From NCBI GenBank assembly GCA_018968995.1, contig JAGWZD010000132.1, forward strand, positions 1-6,027: a DNA stretch of 6,027 nucleotides. Direction: 5' to 3'. Below are positions 1 to 6,003 of the stretch, in pieces (position 1 is the stretch's first letter; every line of letters begins with the position of its first letter). Below the pieces are notes generated by a model. That model worked only from the letters and a program-made list of their open reading frames with translations, had not been told where the DNA came from and did no database searches. Made by a program: the position numbers and the translations under genes. The stretch comes from Bdellovibrionales bacterium (GTDB lineage Bacteria; Bdellovibrionota; UBA1018).

Positions 1-162
1 CCTAACGGTGTAGAGTCACTCGACGGAAATACGGTTGATCGTGCAGCAGAGATGTCACGGCTTGCAGAAAATCAGATCCTCTTTGACGCTGCCGCTGAAC
101 TCATGAAGCGTAAAATCGGAATGGTGAAGTACTCAATCGGAGAAGGCGGAGGTAACCGTTAA
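1..162 (+). CDS. flgB: Flagellar basal-body rod protein FlgB, C-terminal fragment (5' end outside window)
   Basis: FlgB is a proximal rod subunit, exported through the flagellar type III apparatus and assembled in the periplasm next to the MS ring. Frame 1 is open from the first base to a TAA at 160-162 and gives the last 53 residues. The family's usual length is about 130, so the N-terminal part is missing at the window edge. Visible family features are the D-G-N-T-V-D element (here LDGNTVD), then E-M-x-x-L-A-E-N-Q, and a terminal amphipathic helix (AAELMKRKIGMVKYSI) that packs in the rod coiled coil. The last base of its stop codon is the first base of the flgC ATG (TAATG), so flgC is probably translationally coupled to it. 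The Gly-rich tail (GEGGGNR) overlaps the flgC Shine-Dalgarno. The match to FlgB is clear despite the truncation, and the flgC neighbour supports it. Confidence 0.93.
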   Translation, partial: PNGVESLDGNTVDRAAEMSRLAENQILFDAAAELMKRKIGMVKYSIGEGGGNR

Positions 163-599
163 TGGACTTCTTTTCATCGATGCGTGTGAGCGCTAGCGGT
201 TTAGATGCTCAAATGAAGCGAATGAACAGTATCTCGAGCAATATTGCTAATGCCGAGACGACGAGAGGCCCAGACGGTGGGCCCTATCGCCGTAAGGATG
301 CAGTTTTGGAGGCCAGCACCGACCGAGAAAGCTTCGGAGAGATTCTGGCGAATCAAATGGACGAGAATGTTCAGGGAGTTTTGGTCTCCGATATTCAGGA
401 AGACGCAACTCCTCCTCGCATGGTTTATAATCCGTCTCATCCCGATGCCAATGCTGATGGTTATGTCGCTATGCCGAACGTCAATACGGTCGCAGAAATG
501 GCAAACATGATCAGCGCGCAGCGTTCGTATGAGGCGAATGTTACGGCAATGGGAGCTGCGAAGGCGATGGCCAATAAGTCTTTGGAGATTGGCCGATGA
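162..599 (+). CDS. flgC: Flagellar basal-body rod protein FlgC
   Basis: FlgC is a proximal rod component of the flagellar driveshaft, secreted without a cleaved signal peptide. The protein has 145 residues, slightly longer than the 134-138 typical of enterobacterial FlgC. The N-terminal rod motif is at about residues 5-34: S-x-M-R-V-S-A-S-G-L followed by S-S-N-I-A-N-A-E-T-T. It is followed by the usual PYRRK segment at 41-45. The C-terminal helix (residues 106-145) starts NVNTVAEM and contains the family hallmark S-A-Q-R-S-Y-E-A-N. The start is set by the stop/start overlap with flgB and by GGAGGT at 148-153, eight bases upstream of the ATG. The next gene, fliE, follows 21 bases after the TGA. 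Residues about 46-105 are the variable middle, with no extra domain that I can see. Identification is secure. Confidence 0.97.
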   Translation: MDFFSSMRVSASGLDAQMKRMNSISSNIANAETTRGPDGGPYRRKDAVLEASTDRESFGEILANQMDENVQGVLVSDIQEDATPPRMVYNPSHPDANADGYVAMPNVNTVAEMANMISAQRSYEANVTAMGAAKAMANKSLEIGR

Positions 600-620
600 T
601 CCTTCTCACAGGAGTAATCT

Positions 621-983
621 ATGAATAACCTGTCGATCGAAAACCTCTCTCGGACGATTCAAAGTGGCGATGCTCAGTCTCTTATGGGCAGCTCTTCGTC
701 TCGAATAGATCGGGTTGGTCAGGACGCTGCCGTTACCGGCGGTCAGGGGTCAGGCCAGGGCGGCACCAGTTTTTCGGATATTTTGAAAAACTCTTTAGAG
801 CAGGTGAATCAGCACCAGGTTCAGGCAGATCAAGCGATTCGTGAGTTGGCCGCAGGACGAAATAAAAACATTCACGAGACAATGCTCGCCGTCGAGCGCG
901 CTGACTCTTCGCTTAAGTTGATGATGCAGGTTCGTAATAAAATTTTGGACGCATATCGTGAGATTATGCGCATGCAGGTCTAG
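621..983 (+). CDS. fliE: Flagellar hook-basal body complex protein FliE (MS-ring/rod adaptor)
   Basis: FliE links the FliF MS ring to the proximal rod and is one of the first substrates of the flagellar export apparatus. The protein has 120 residues against about 104 in enterobacteria. The excess is an N-terminal Ser/Gly/Gln-rich, probably disordered stretch (about 12-50, including GGQGSGQGG at 40-48). The FliE domain proper is about 51-120: F-S-D-I-L-K-N-S-L-E-Q-V-N, then D-Q-A-I-R-E-L-A-A-G at 70-79. The strongly conserved C-terminal helix follows (H-E-T-M-L-A-V-E-R-A-D-S-S-L-K-L, then M-Q-V-R-N-K-I-L-D-A-Y-R-E-I-M-R-M). AGGAG at 610-614 is six bases before the ATG and supports the start. 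It sits between flgC and fliF, the standard position in flgBC-fliE-fliF clusters. Confidence 0.97.
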   Translation: MNNLSIENLSRTIQSGDAQSLMGSSSSRIDRVGQDAAVTGGQGSGQGGTSFSDILKNSLEQVNQHQVQADQAIRELAAGRNKNIHETMLAVERADSSLKLMMQVRNKILDAYREIMRMQV

Positions 984-993
984 TTAATTTTTT

Positions 994-999
994 GGGGGA
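994..999 (+). promoter_or_regulatory. Ribosome-binding site that decides the fliF GTG start
   Basis: GGGGGA lies seven bases upstream of a GTG at 1007. No in-frame ATG is available at a sensible distance, so this purine-rich block is the main evidence for a GTG initiation codon. A second GTG at 1011 is out of frame. The T-rich stretch before it (988-993) has no stem upstream and does not look like a terminator. Confidence 0.75.
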
Positions 1000-1006
1000 C
1001 TGAACT

Positions 1007-2707
1007 GTGGGTGAATACCTTTCAAAAGTAAGTAAGCAGATCGCCGAATTTTTTGGCGCGTTATCGGGTCCTAGAAAGCTTTCTCTGGCGGTAACAGCGG
1101 CAGCGATTCTTGCGGGTACTGCGGCCCTCTTTATTTGGGCAAGCCGTACGGCCTATGTTCCATTGATGACGAACCTGAATCCAGAAGACGCGGCCAACAT
1201 CATGCGCGTTCTCCGTGAAAAAGGAATTCCTTTTGTGGTGGACGGCAGCGGCCGAAATATCTCAGTTCCGTCGGAGACGGTCCATGAGACGCGATTGGGT
1301 CTATCGACTTTGGGTATGCCACAGTCCAGCGTGGTAGGTTACGAAGTCTTCGATAAACAGTCTCTTGGAACAACTAGCTTTGTTCAGAAGTTGAATCAAA
1401 AGCGCGCTAGAGAGGGCGAGTTGATGCGAACGATCAACTCTATTCGTGGAGTGAAGCGCTCACGAGTGCATCTGGCCATTCCGGAAAAAAGTACTTTTGT
1501 TGAAGATCAGAAGAAGTCTACGGCCTCGGTAGTGCTGGATCTCGAGCCCGGGATCGTTTTGAACGAGAAGCAGATCTTTGGTATCTCCAACTTGGTTGCT
1601 CGTGCAGTTGAGGGAATGGATGCTAATGACGTCGCGATTGTCGACTCGAATGGGAAGATGATCTCCAGAAACGCATCTGACTCGGTAGCGGGCCTGACCA
1701 GCACCCAGATTGAGACCAGGCGAAAATATGAGCGGGATATCGAGAGCAGCATCGAAGGGATGCTATCTCGAGTCGTAGGAGAGGGGCATGTGGTTGCTCG
1801 TGTTTCTGCTGATCTAGATTTTTCACAGGTGGCAGAGACGCAGACGATTTATGACCAGGAAGGCTCCGCCGTAAGGTCTACTGAGAAAAATAATCAGTCA
1901 ATGGAGGGCACGCGTCCCAGCCCCGGCGGCCCTGCTGGAGCGGCGTCGAACACTCCTGGCACAGGCACCGGGCCTACCGTTGCTGAGATTAAGAACAATA
2001 CCAGTCGTGTAAATGAGGTCGTGAATTACGCCGTTCCACAGACGGTTCGGACGACCACCAGACAGCCTGGATTATTGCGTAAACTTTCAATTGCTGTCGT
2101 GGTGGACGGAAAACAAGTTCGAGAAGTAGCAAAAGACGGCCAGGCTTCGGTCAAGAATGAGCCATGGTCTCAAGAAAAGCTCCAGGAGTTTGAGGCCATT
2201 GTCGCAGGTGCTGTGGCTCTAGATCGCAAGCGTGGTGACACACTCGAGATTAAAAACATGGAGTTCACGCGTGATGATCTCGATTCTGCGCAGCGAGAGC
2301 TCGCTGTCGCCGACAGAGATCGCTACATTCGGCAGCTAGTTCCCTATGGCGCGGTCGGCGTCCTGTTCTTAGTTTTCTTCTTGGTCGTGGTGCGACCATT
2401 TATCAAGTGGATGACCGAGAACACAATCGACAGTGTGGATACTTTCCTTCCTCAGACCATCGAGGAGCTTGAGAAACTACAGCGCGGAAACGCTCTGTCA
2501 GGTCTCGAGAATGTGGTTCCAGAGATTCCAGATCGCGTTGATCCAGATCGTGTTGAGGGCGACATGATTCGAGAGAAGATCGTGAGCCTTGTTGATAATA
2601 ATCCGCAGAAGGCTGCTCTCATTCTTAAAGATTGGGTTCTGGGAGTTGATGGACCCCGAAAGAAAGAGGATCGAGCTGATTCGGGCAAATCGAAGTCCGT
2701 AGGCTGA
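1007..2707 (+). CDS. fliF: Flagellar MS-ring protein FliF
   Basis: FliF oligomerises in the inner membrane into the MS ring, the foundation of the flagellar motor and the housing of the export gate. The 566-residue product is close to the usual 550-580. Transmembrane helix 1 is at about 25-45, followed by the conserved Y-x-P-L-x-T-N-L element (50-57). The first ring-building motif follows, then the second at about 108-200, with Q-K-L-N-Q-K-R-A-R-E-G-E-L-x-R-T-I (127-143) and S-R-V-H-L-A-I-P. The third (about 225-430) carries a low-complexity Pro/Gly/Thr insertion at 302-324, then S-R-V-N-E-V-V-N-Y, matching the beta-collar. Transmembrane helix 2 is at about 446-466. The cytoplasmic tail ends in a helix (about 520-546, with NNPQKAALILKDW) that is the FliG-docking segment. 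It starts with GTG after GGGGGA; fliG follows 29 bases after the stop. A five-codon tandem repeat lies in the linker at 508-517. Confidence 0.98.
   Translation: MGEYLSKVSKQIAEFFGALSGPRKLSLAVTAAAILAGTAALFIWASRTAYVPLMTNLNPEDAANIMRVLREKGIPFVVDGSGRNISVPSETVHETRLGLSTLGMPQSSVVGYEVFDKQSLGTTSFVQKLNQKRAREGELMRTINSIRGVKRSRVHLAIPEKSTFVEDQKKSTASVVLDLEPGIVLNEKQIFGISNLVARAVEGMDANDVAIVDSNGKMISRNASDSVAGLTSTQIETRRKYERDIESSIEGMLSRVVGEGHVVARVSADLDFSQVAETQTIYDQEGSAVRSTEKNNQSMEGTRPSPGGPAGAASNTPGTGTGPTVAEIKNNTSRVNEVVNYAVPQTVRTTTRQPGLLRKLSIAVVVDGKQVREVAKDGQASVKNEPWSQEKLQEFEAIVAGAVALDRKRGDTLEIKNMEFTRDDLDSAQRELAVADRDRYIRQLVPYGAVGVLFLVFFLVVVRPFIKWMTENTIDSVDTFLPQTIEELEKLQRGNALSGLENVVPEIPDRVDPDRVEGDMIREKIVSLVDNNPQKAALILKDWVLGVDGPRKKEDRADSGKSKSVG
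2528..2557 (+). repeat. 15-base tandem duplication inside fliF (PDRVD/PDRVE)
   Basis: Two adjacent 15-base units, 2528-2542 and 2543-2557, match at 13 of 15 positions. They differ only at unit positions 9 (C/T) and 15 (T/G). In frame they encode PDRVD and PDRVE, FliF residues 508-512 and 513-517, in the cytoplasmic linker between the second membrane helix and the FliG-docking helix. One difference is synonymous and one is D to E, so the duplication, if that is its origin, is not freshly made or is under protein-level constraint. Confidence 0.75.
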
Positions 2708-2717
2708 TTTTGAACCA

Positions 2718-2735
2718 CAAGACAGGGAGGTCTTG
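2718..2735 (+). promoter_or_regulatory. Hairpin presenting the fliG Shine-Dalgarno in its loop
   Basis: CAAGAC (2718-2723) and GTCTTG (2730-2735) are perfect inverted repeats. They could form a 6-bp stem with the six-base loop AGGGAG (2724-2729). The fliG Shine-Dalgarno GGGAGG (2725-2730) occupies that loop and the first stem base, and the fliG ATG begins at 2737, one base beyond the stem. There is no T-run, so this is not a terminator. Whether the hairpin affects fliG translation is inference; the complementarity itself is directly visible. Confidence 0.55.
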
Positions 2736-2736
2736 A

Positions 2737-3750
2737 ATGGGATTCACCAATTACGATGACATGACTGGTTTGGAACGGTCTGCTCTTCTGCTGAACGTGT
2801 TAGGTAATAATATTACCTCGAAGATTTTTCAGAAGATGAAAGACAATGATGTGAAGCGTCTGGTGAATGCCATGGGGCAGGTCAGCAAGGTACCTATTCC
2901 AGTGGTGAAGCAGGTGCTGGAGGATTTTTACACGGAAATCGCTGAGGAAGAGAACATCATTTTTGGTCATGCTTCGGGACGTGACTTCATTCTTGAAACA
3001 TTAGGTGAGGATCGGGCGCGGACCGTCCTGGGTCAGCTCTCGGTGGTTGAGGGCAGTCGAACTCTAGAAGCACTTGAGCTTGTCGATTCTAGAACATTGA
3101 CTAATTTCCTGATTAGCGAGCATCCACAAACAATTGCTCTGATTTTGGCGCACTTGGAACCGAATAAGAAATGTGACGTTCTGAAAAGATTGCCGGACAA
3201 TATTCAGACCGAGGTCGTTCTGCGTATCGCTAACTTGGATTTCATCTCTCCAAGTTTGATCGCCCATGTCGATGAGGTCTTGAAACAAGAATTGGCGACC
3301 CTGGGTTCGATCGATACCCAGCAGCTTGGGGGTATTCAGCCCATCGCCGACATGCTCAATGTCATGGATAAGTCGAGCGAACAGAATATCATGGCGCGCG
3401 TGGAAGAGAAAGATCCTCAGCTTGCTGAAGAAATTCGAAAACTGATGTTCGTGTTCGAAGATATCGTCTTCATTGATGACCGCGGAATGCAGGCTCTTTT
3501 GAAAGAAGTGCCTAATGATAAGTTGGTGATCGCTCTGAAGACGGCACCTGAGGAGATCAAAGACAAGATCTTTAAGAATATCTCGAAGCGTGCCGGAGAT
3601 CTTTTGAAGGATGATCTGGATAGTCTTGGGCCAGTTCGACTGTCCGATGTTGAGGGTGCTCAGCAAGAGATCGTCAATGTGGCAAAGCGCCTCGAAGCAG
3701 AGGGCAAGCTGATGATTAGTCGTGGTGGTGATTCAGACGCCCTCGTATAA
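2737..3750 (+). CDS. fliG: Flagellar motor switch protein FliG
   Basis: FliG sits on the cytoplasmic face of the MS ring, binds FliF through its N-terminus and FliM through its middle and C-terminal domains, and receives torque from the MotA/MotB stator. The protein has 337 residues (331 in E. coli). The N-terminal FliF-binding domain is at about 5-105. The EHPQ FliM-binding motif is at 128-131, the Gly-Gly hinge at 198-199 and the MFxF motif (MFVF) at 237-240. All five torque-ridge charges are present at a constant offset of +4 from E. coli: K268, R285, D292, D293 and R301. The motor interface therefore looks intact. GGGAGG at 2725-2730 is six bases before the ATG and defines the start. The gene lies 29 bases after fliF and 19 bases before the preferred fliH start. 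Nothing suggests fusion to FliF or truncation. Confidence 0.98.
   Translation: MGFTNYDDMTGLERSALLLNVLGNNITSKIFQKMKDNDVKRLVNAMGQVSKVPIPVVKQVLEDFYTEIAEEENIIFGHASGRDFILETLGEDRARTVLGQLSVVEGSRTLEALELVDSRTLTNFLISEHPQTIALILAHLEPNKKCDVLKRLPDNIQTEVVLRIANLDFISPSLIAHVDEVLKQELATLGSIDTQQLGGIQPIADMLNVMDKSSEQNIMARVEEKDPQLAEEIRKLMFVFEDIVFIDDRGMQALLKEVPNDKLVIALKTAPEEIKDKIFKNISKRAGDLLKDDLDSLGPVRLSDVEGAQQEIVNVAKRLEAEGKLMISRGGDSDALV
2802..2818 (+). repeat. 17-base inverted repeat in the 5' part of fliG
   Basis: AGGTAATA (2802-2809) and TATTACCT (2811-2818) are perfect inverted repeats around a single central A at 2810. The segment spans the codons for about FliG residues 22-28, some 65 bases after the start codon. 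As RNA it could fold as AGGTAA/TTACCT with a five-base loop. It may simply reflect codon choice for the encoded G-N-N-I-T; no function is assigned. Confidence 0.5.
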
Positions 3751-3760
3751 GGGCGGATGT

Positions 3761-3766
3761 GGAGAG
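3761..3766 (+). promoter_or_regulatory. Ribosome-binding site that decides the fliH start
   Basis: GGAGAG lies just upstream of an ATG at 3770 (three bases after the block, five after its GGAG core). It favours that ATG over three consecutive in-frame GTG codons at 3722, 3725 and 3728 inside the end of fliG. A nearby ATG at 3757 is in another frame. Confidence 0.7.
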
Positions 3767-3769
3767 TTC

Positions 3770-4555
3770 ATGCCGGAAAACTTTCGAGTTATTCAAAAAG
3801 ACCAGCTTAAGGTAACAGAGAGTGAGGCTCAGGTAGGGCGAGTGGTAAAGCCCTATGAGCAGCGTTCCATCGGTAAGGAGGGATTTACTCGTGAGAAGGT
3901 ACCTTCTTTTCGGGGTACGGTAAATCCGTTGGCCAAAGACTCCCGGTTTAAAGTCTCGGACCTAGCCCGCCCTTATCTGCCGATGCATCACGAAGATCAG
4001 GCACTCATTGAGTCAGAAGTGCGTAAGCAAGTGGATGCTTTAGCAAAAGAGACCTTTGAGGCAGCACGTGAAAAAGGTCTTTCTGAGGGACGCGAGATTG
4101 GAAAGCAGATGGCCTACGATGAGGTTAGGACGGAGTCGGCTCCACTTCTTGAGTCACTAGAAAACCTTGTTCGAGGCTTTGAAAACGTGCGAGGTGAGAT
4201 TTTTGCCGCGAACGAGCGTTTCTTACTGGACTTAGTAACTCGTATCGCTCGCAAGGTTTGTTTGAAGGAGCTCAGTACTGACCAAGACTATATCCAACGC
4301 TTAGCAAAAGCGATGATCGAACAAAGTGGCGCGCGTGAAAATATTCGAGTTCGGGTGAATCCCACCCAGATTGATGCTGTCTCGTCGTTTCGGGCTGAGT
4401 TATCGAAAAGTTTTGGTGACCTCAAGAATCTACAAATTGAGTTGGCCTCGGAAGTTCCAGATGGCGCCTGTGTGGTAGAGACTGACTTTAGCAGTCTTGC
4501 CGCAAGCTTAGACTCCCAGATCGGTGCTGTTCATGAGGCTCTGGTAAAGGGATGA
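3770..4555 (+). CDS. fliH: Flagellar export apparatus protein FliH (FliI regulator/stator)
   Basis: FliH dimers bind the N-terminus of the export ATPase FliI, tether it to the C ring and export gate, and restrain its ATP hydrolysis. From the ATG at 3770 the product has 261 residues (about 235 in enterobacteria). The diagnostic FliH glycine repeat is clear: A99-x3-G103-x3-G107-x3-G111-x3-A115, inside a long charged helix starting near residue 76. The C-terminal FliI-binding domain covers about 135-261, with L-D-L-V-T-R-I-A-R-K-V and, later, R-V-N-P. The N-terminal 70 residues are polar and not recognisable. The protein contains no tryptophan, unlike Salmonella FliH, whose Trp7 and Trp10 dock FlhA/FliN. 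The reading frame is open upstream to GTG codons at 3722-3730, which would overlap fliG; the GGAG before 3770 makes the ATG preferable. Its stop overlaps the fliI start by four bases (ATGA). Confidence 0.93.
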   Translation: MPENFRVIQKDQLKVTESEAQVGRVVKPYEQRSIGKEGFTREKVPSFRGTVNPLAKDSRFKVSDLARPYLPMHHEDQALIESEVRKQVDALAKETFEAAREKGLSEGREIGKQMAYDEVRTESAPLLESLENLVRGFENVRGEIFAANERFLLDLVTRIARKVCLKELSTDQDYIQRLAKAMIEQSGARENIRVRVNPTQIDAVSSFRAELSKSFGDLKNLQIELASEVPDGACVVETDFSSLAASLDSQIGAVHEALVKG

Positions 4556-5916
4556 GTTCAGATACCGGTATGAATCAGCGCGAGTATCTTGCTCGATTAG
4601 AGCGCGCGCCGATTTATAATGAAACCGGCAAGATTCTGAAGTCAGTGGGATTGATCTTTGAGGCGCATTTGCCGGGGGCCAAGGTTGGAAGTATTTGTCG
4701 AATTGGCGGGGAAGACGGGTCCTCTATAAATCATGAATCGGTTCAGGCAGAGGTGGTTGGCTTTCGTGACAAGCGCGCCCTGCTCATGGCTTTTGATGAC
4801 GCGATCGGAGTTCATAGCGATAGCCGTGTGAAACTAGAACAAGAAGTATCTCAAGTTCTTGTAGGAAAGGCTCTTCTCGGACGAGTTTTGAATGCTCGTG
4901 GAGAGCCGATCGATGGTAAGGGCCCGCTAAAAATTGATGATGGGCTAGAGGCTAGAAGTCTTTATCAAAAACCCACCCATCCTCTGGAACGTGAAGTGAT
5001 TCGCAGGCCTCTTGATCTTGGCGTACGCGCGATCAACGGACTACTGACTTGTGGTCGTGGACAGCGTGTTGGCATTATGGCCGGATCTGGAGTGGGCAAA
5101 TCAGTTTTACTCGGAATGATGGCTCGTCGCACGACGGCTGATGTGAACGTGATCGCCTTAATCGGCGAGCGTGGTCGGGAGGTGCGAGAGTTTATCGAAC
5201 GAGATCTGGGTCCCGAAGGCCTCGCTCGGTCTGTTGTGATCGTCGCGACATCCGATCAATCTCCGCTTCTCAGAATGAGGGGCGCATTTCTAGCTGCGAC
5301 GATTGCGGAGTACTTTCGTGACGAGCATCAAGATGTTCTTCTATTGATGGATTCGGTAACGCGATTTTGTATGGCACAGCGTGAGATCGGTCTATCGATG
5401 GGCGAGCCTCCTGCGTCTAAAGGCTACACTCCGAGTGTGTTTTCGACTCTGCCTAAGCTTCTTGAGCGAGCGGGAACGGGGATTAGCGGCGGAAGCATTA
5501 CCGGACTTTTTACAGTTTTAGTTGAAGGTGACGACATGGACGACCCGATTGCGGACTCAGCGCGGTCGATCCTCGATGGACATATTGTGCTTTCTCGAAA
5601 GATTGCGCAAAGAAACCATTTTCCTGCCATTGATGTTTTAGCCAGTGCCAGTCGTGTGATGAGTTCGGTGTCTACCCCAGAACATAAGAAGTGGGCTGCG
5701 CAGGTGAAGGAGTGGATGGCTCTGTATAAGCAGGTTGAAGACCTACTGAATTTAGGAGCCTATTCGAAAGGCTCAAATCCGAAGATCGATACAGCAATTG
5801 CGGTTCATGATCGGATCGACTCCCTATTGCGTCAAGGAATTGATGAGAGTGGCTCTCTGGATGAGACCCTTGCTCAGCTGCACTCCATCGTTCGGGCTGC
5901 TGAGTCAACTTCTTAA
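4552..5916 (+). CDS. fliI: Flagellar export ATPase FliI
   Basis: FliI is the hexameric ATPase of the flagellar type III export apparatus, related to F1-ATPase beta and to SctN of injectisomes. The product has 454 residues, near the 457 of E. coli. An N-terminal beta-barrel domain (about 20-95) precedes the catalytic domain. Walker A is AGSGVGKS (177-184). The GERGRE motif has catalytic Glu206, equivalent to the GER glutamate of F1-beta. Walker B is LLLMDS with Asp267. The type III segment S-M-G-E-P-P-A-x-x-G-Y-x-P-S-V-F follows. The ATPase alpha/beta signature P-A-I-D-V-L-A-S-A-S (358-367) ends at the expected arginine finger, Arg368. All nucleotide-site residues I looked for are present. The ATG overlaps the fliH stop in ATGA; a second in-frame ATG at 4570 lacks a better ribosome-binding site. 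The fliH/fliJ context makes FliI, not an injectisome ATPase, the clear choice. Confidence 0.98.
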   Translation: MSSDTGMNQREYLARLERAPIYNETGKILKSVGLIFEAHLPGAKVGSICRIGGEDGSSINHESVQAEVVGFRDKRALLMAFDDAIGVHSDSRVKLEQEVSQVLVGKALLGRVLNARGEPIDGKGPLKIDDGLEARSLYQKPTHPLEREVIRRPLDLGVRAINGLLTCGRGQRVGIMAGSGVGKSVLLGMMARRTTADVNVIALIGERGREVREFIERDLGPEGLARSVVIVATSDQSPLLRMRGAFLAATIAEYFRDEHQDVLLLMDSVTRFCMAQREIGLSMGEPPASKGYTPSVFSTLPKLLERAGTGISGGSITGLFTVLVEGDDMDDPIADSARSILDGHIVLSRKIAQRNHFPAIDVLASASRVMSSVSTPEHKKWAAQVKEWMALYKQVEDLLNLGAYSKGSNPKIDTAIAVHDRIDSLLRQGIDESGSLDETLAQLHSIVRAAESTS

Positions 5917-6003
5917 CCGGGCAACATTTAACCAGCGCGTCTATTCCGGTCGGAAAATCATTCAGTCTAGGTTCCCCTAGTCGAAATTGCGAAACTAAAA
6001 GAG
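5917..6003 (+). other. fliI-fliJ intergenic gap with short inverted repeats
   Basis: These 87 bases hold no convincing gene. They contain a perfect 5-bp inverted repeat with a four-base loop, CTAGG (5967-5971), TTCC, CCTAG (5976-5980). It is not followed by a T-run, so it is not a standard intrinsic terminator. I saw no sigma-70, sigma-28 or correctly spaced sigma-54 promoter. The bases just before the fliJ ATG (AAAAGAG, 5997-6003) are purine-rich but touch the start codon, giving a poor Shine-Dalgarno. Confidence 0.6.

Noticed and set aside
988..998. T-run followed by G-run between fliE and fliF, considered as a terminator
   Set aside because: No stem precedes the T-run; the G-run is better explained as the fliF ribosome-binding site.
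1487..1498. AAAAGTACTTTT, a 12-base palindrome inside fliF
   Set aside because: It is short and A/T-rich within well-conserved FliF codons and has no other supporting context.
3064..3666. A 200-codon open frame on the minus strand opposite fliG
   Set aside because: It lies wholly opposite a gene with all FliG motifs, its translation resembles no family I recognise, and it is explained by the codon use of fliG read in reverse.
4552..5916. Possible injectisome ATPase (SctN family) instead of FliI
   Set aside because: The neighbours are flagellar throughout (fliE, fliF, fliG, the fliH glycine repeat, fliJ start), so the flagellar member of the family is the better call.
5798..5980. Small + strand open frame overlapping the fliI end and the gap
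   Set aside because: Most of it overlaps the conserved C-terminus of FliI in another frame, and it has no recognisable product or convincing ribosome-binding site.
5917..6003. Promoter for fliJ in the intergenic gap
   Set aside because: No sigma-70 or sigma-28 pair was visible, and the GG at 5970 and GC at 5989 are too far apart (19 bases, not 12) for a sigma-54 site.
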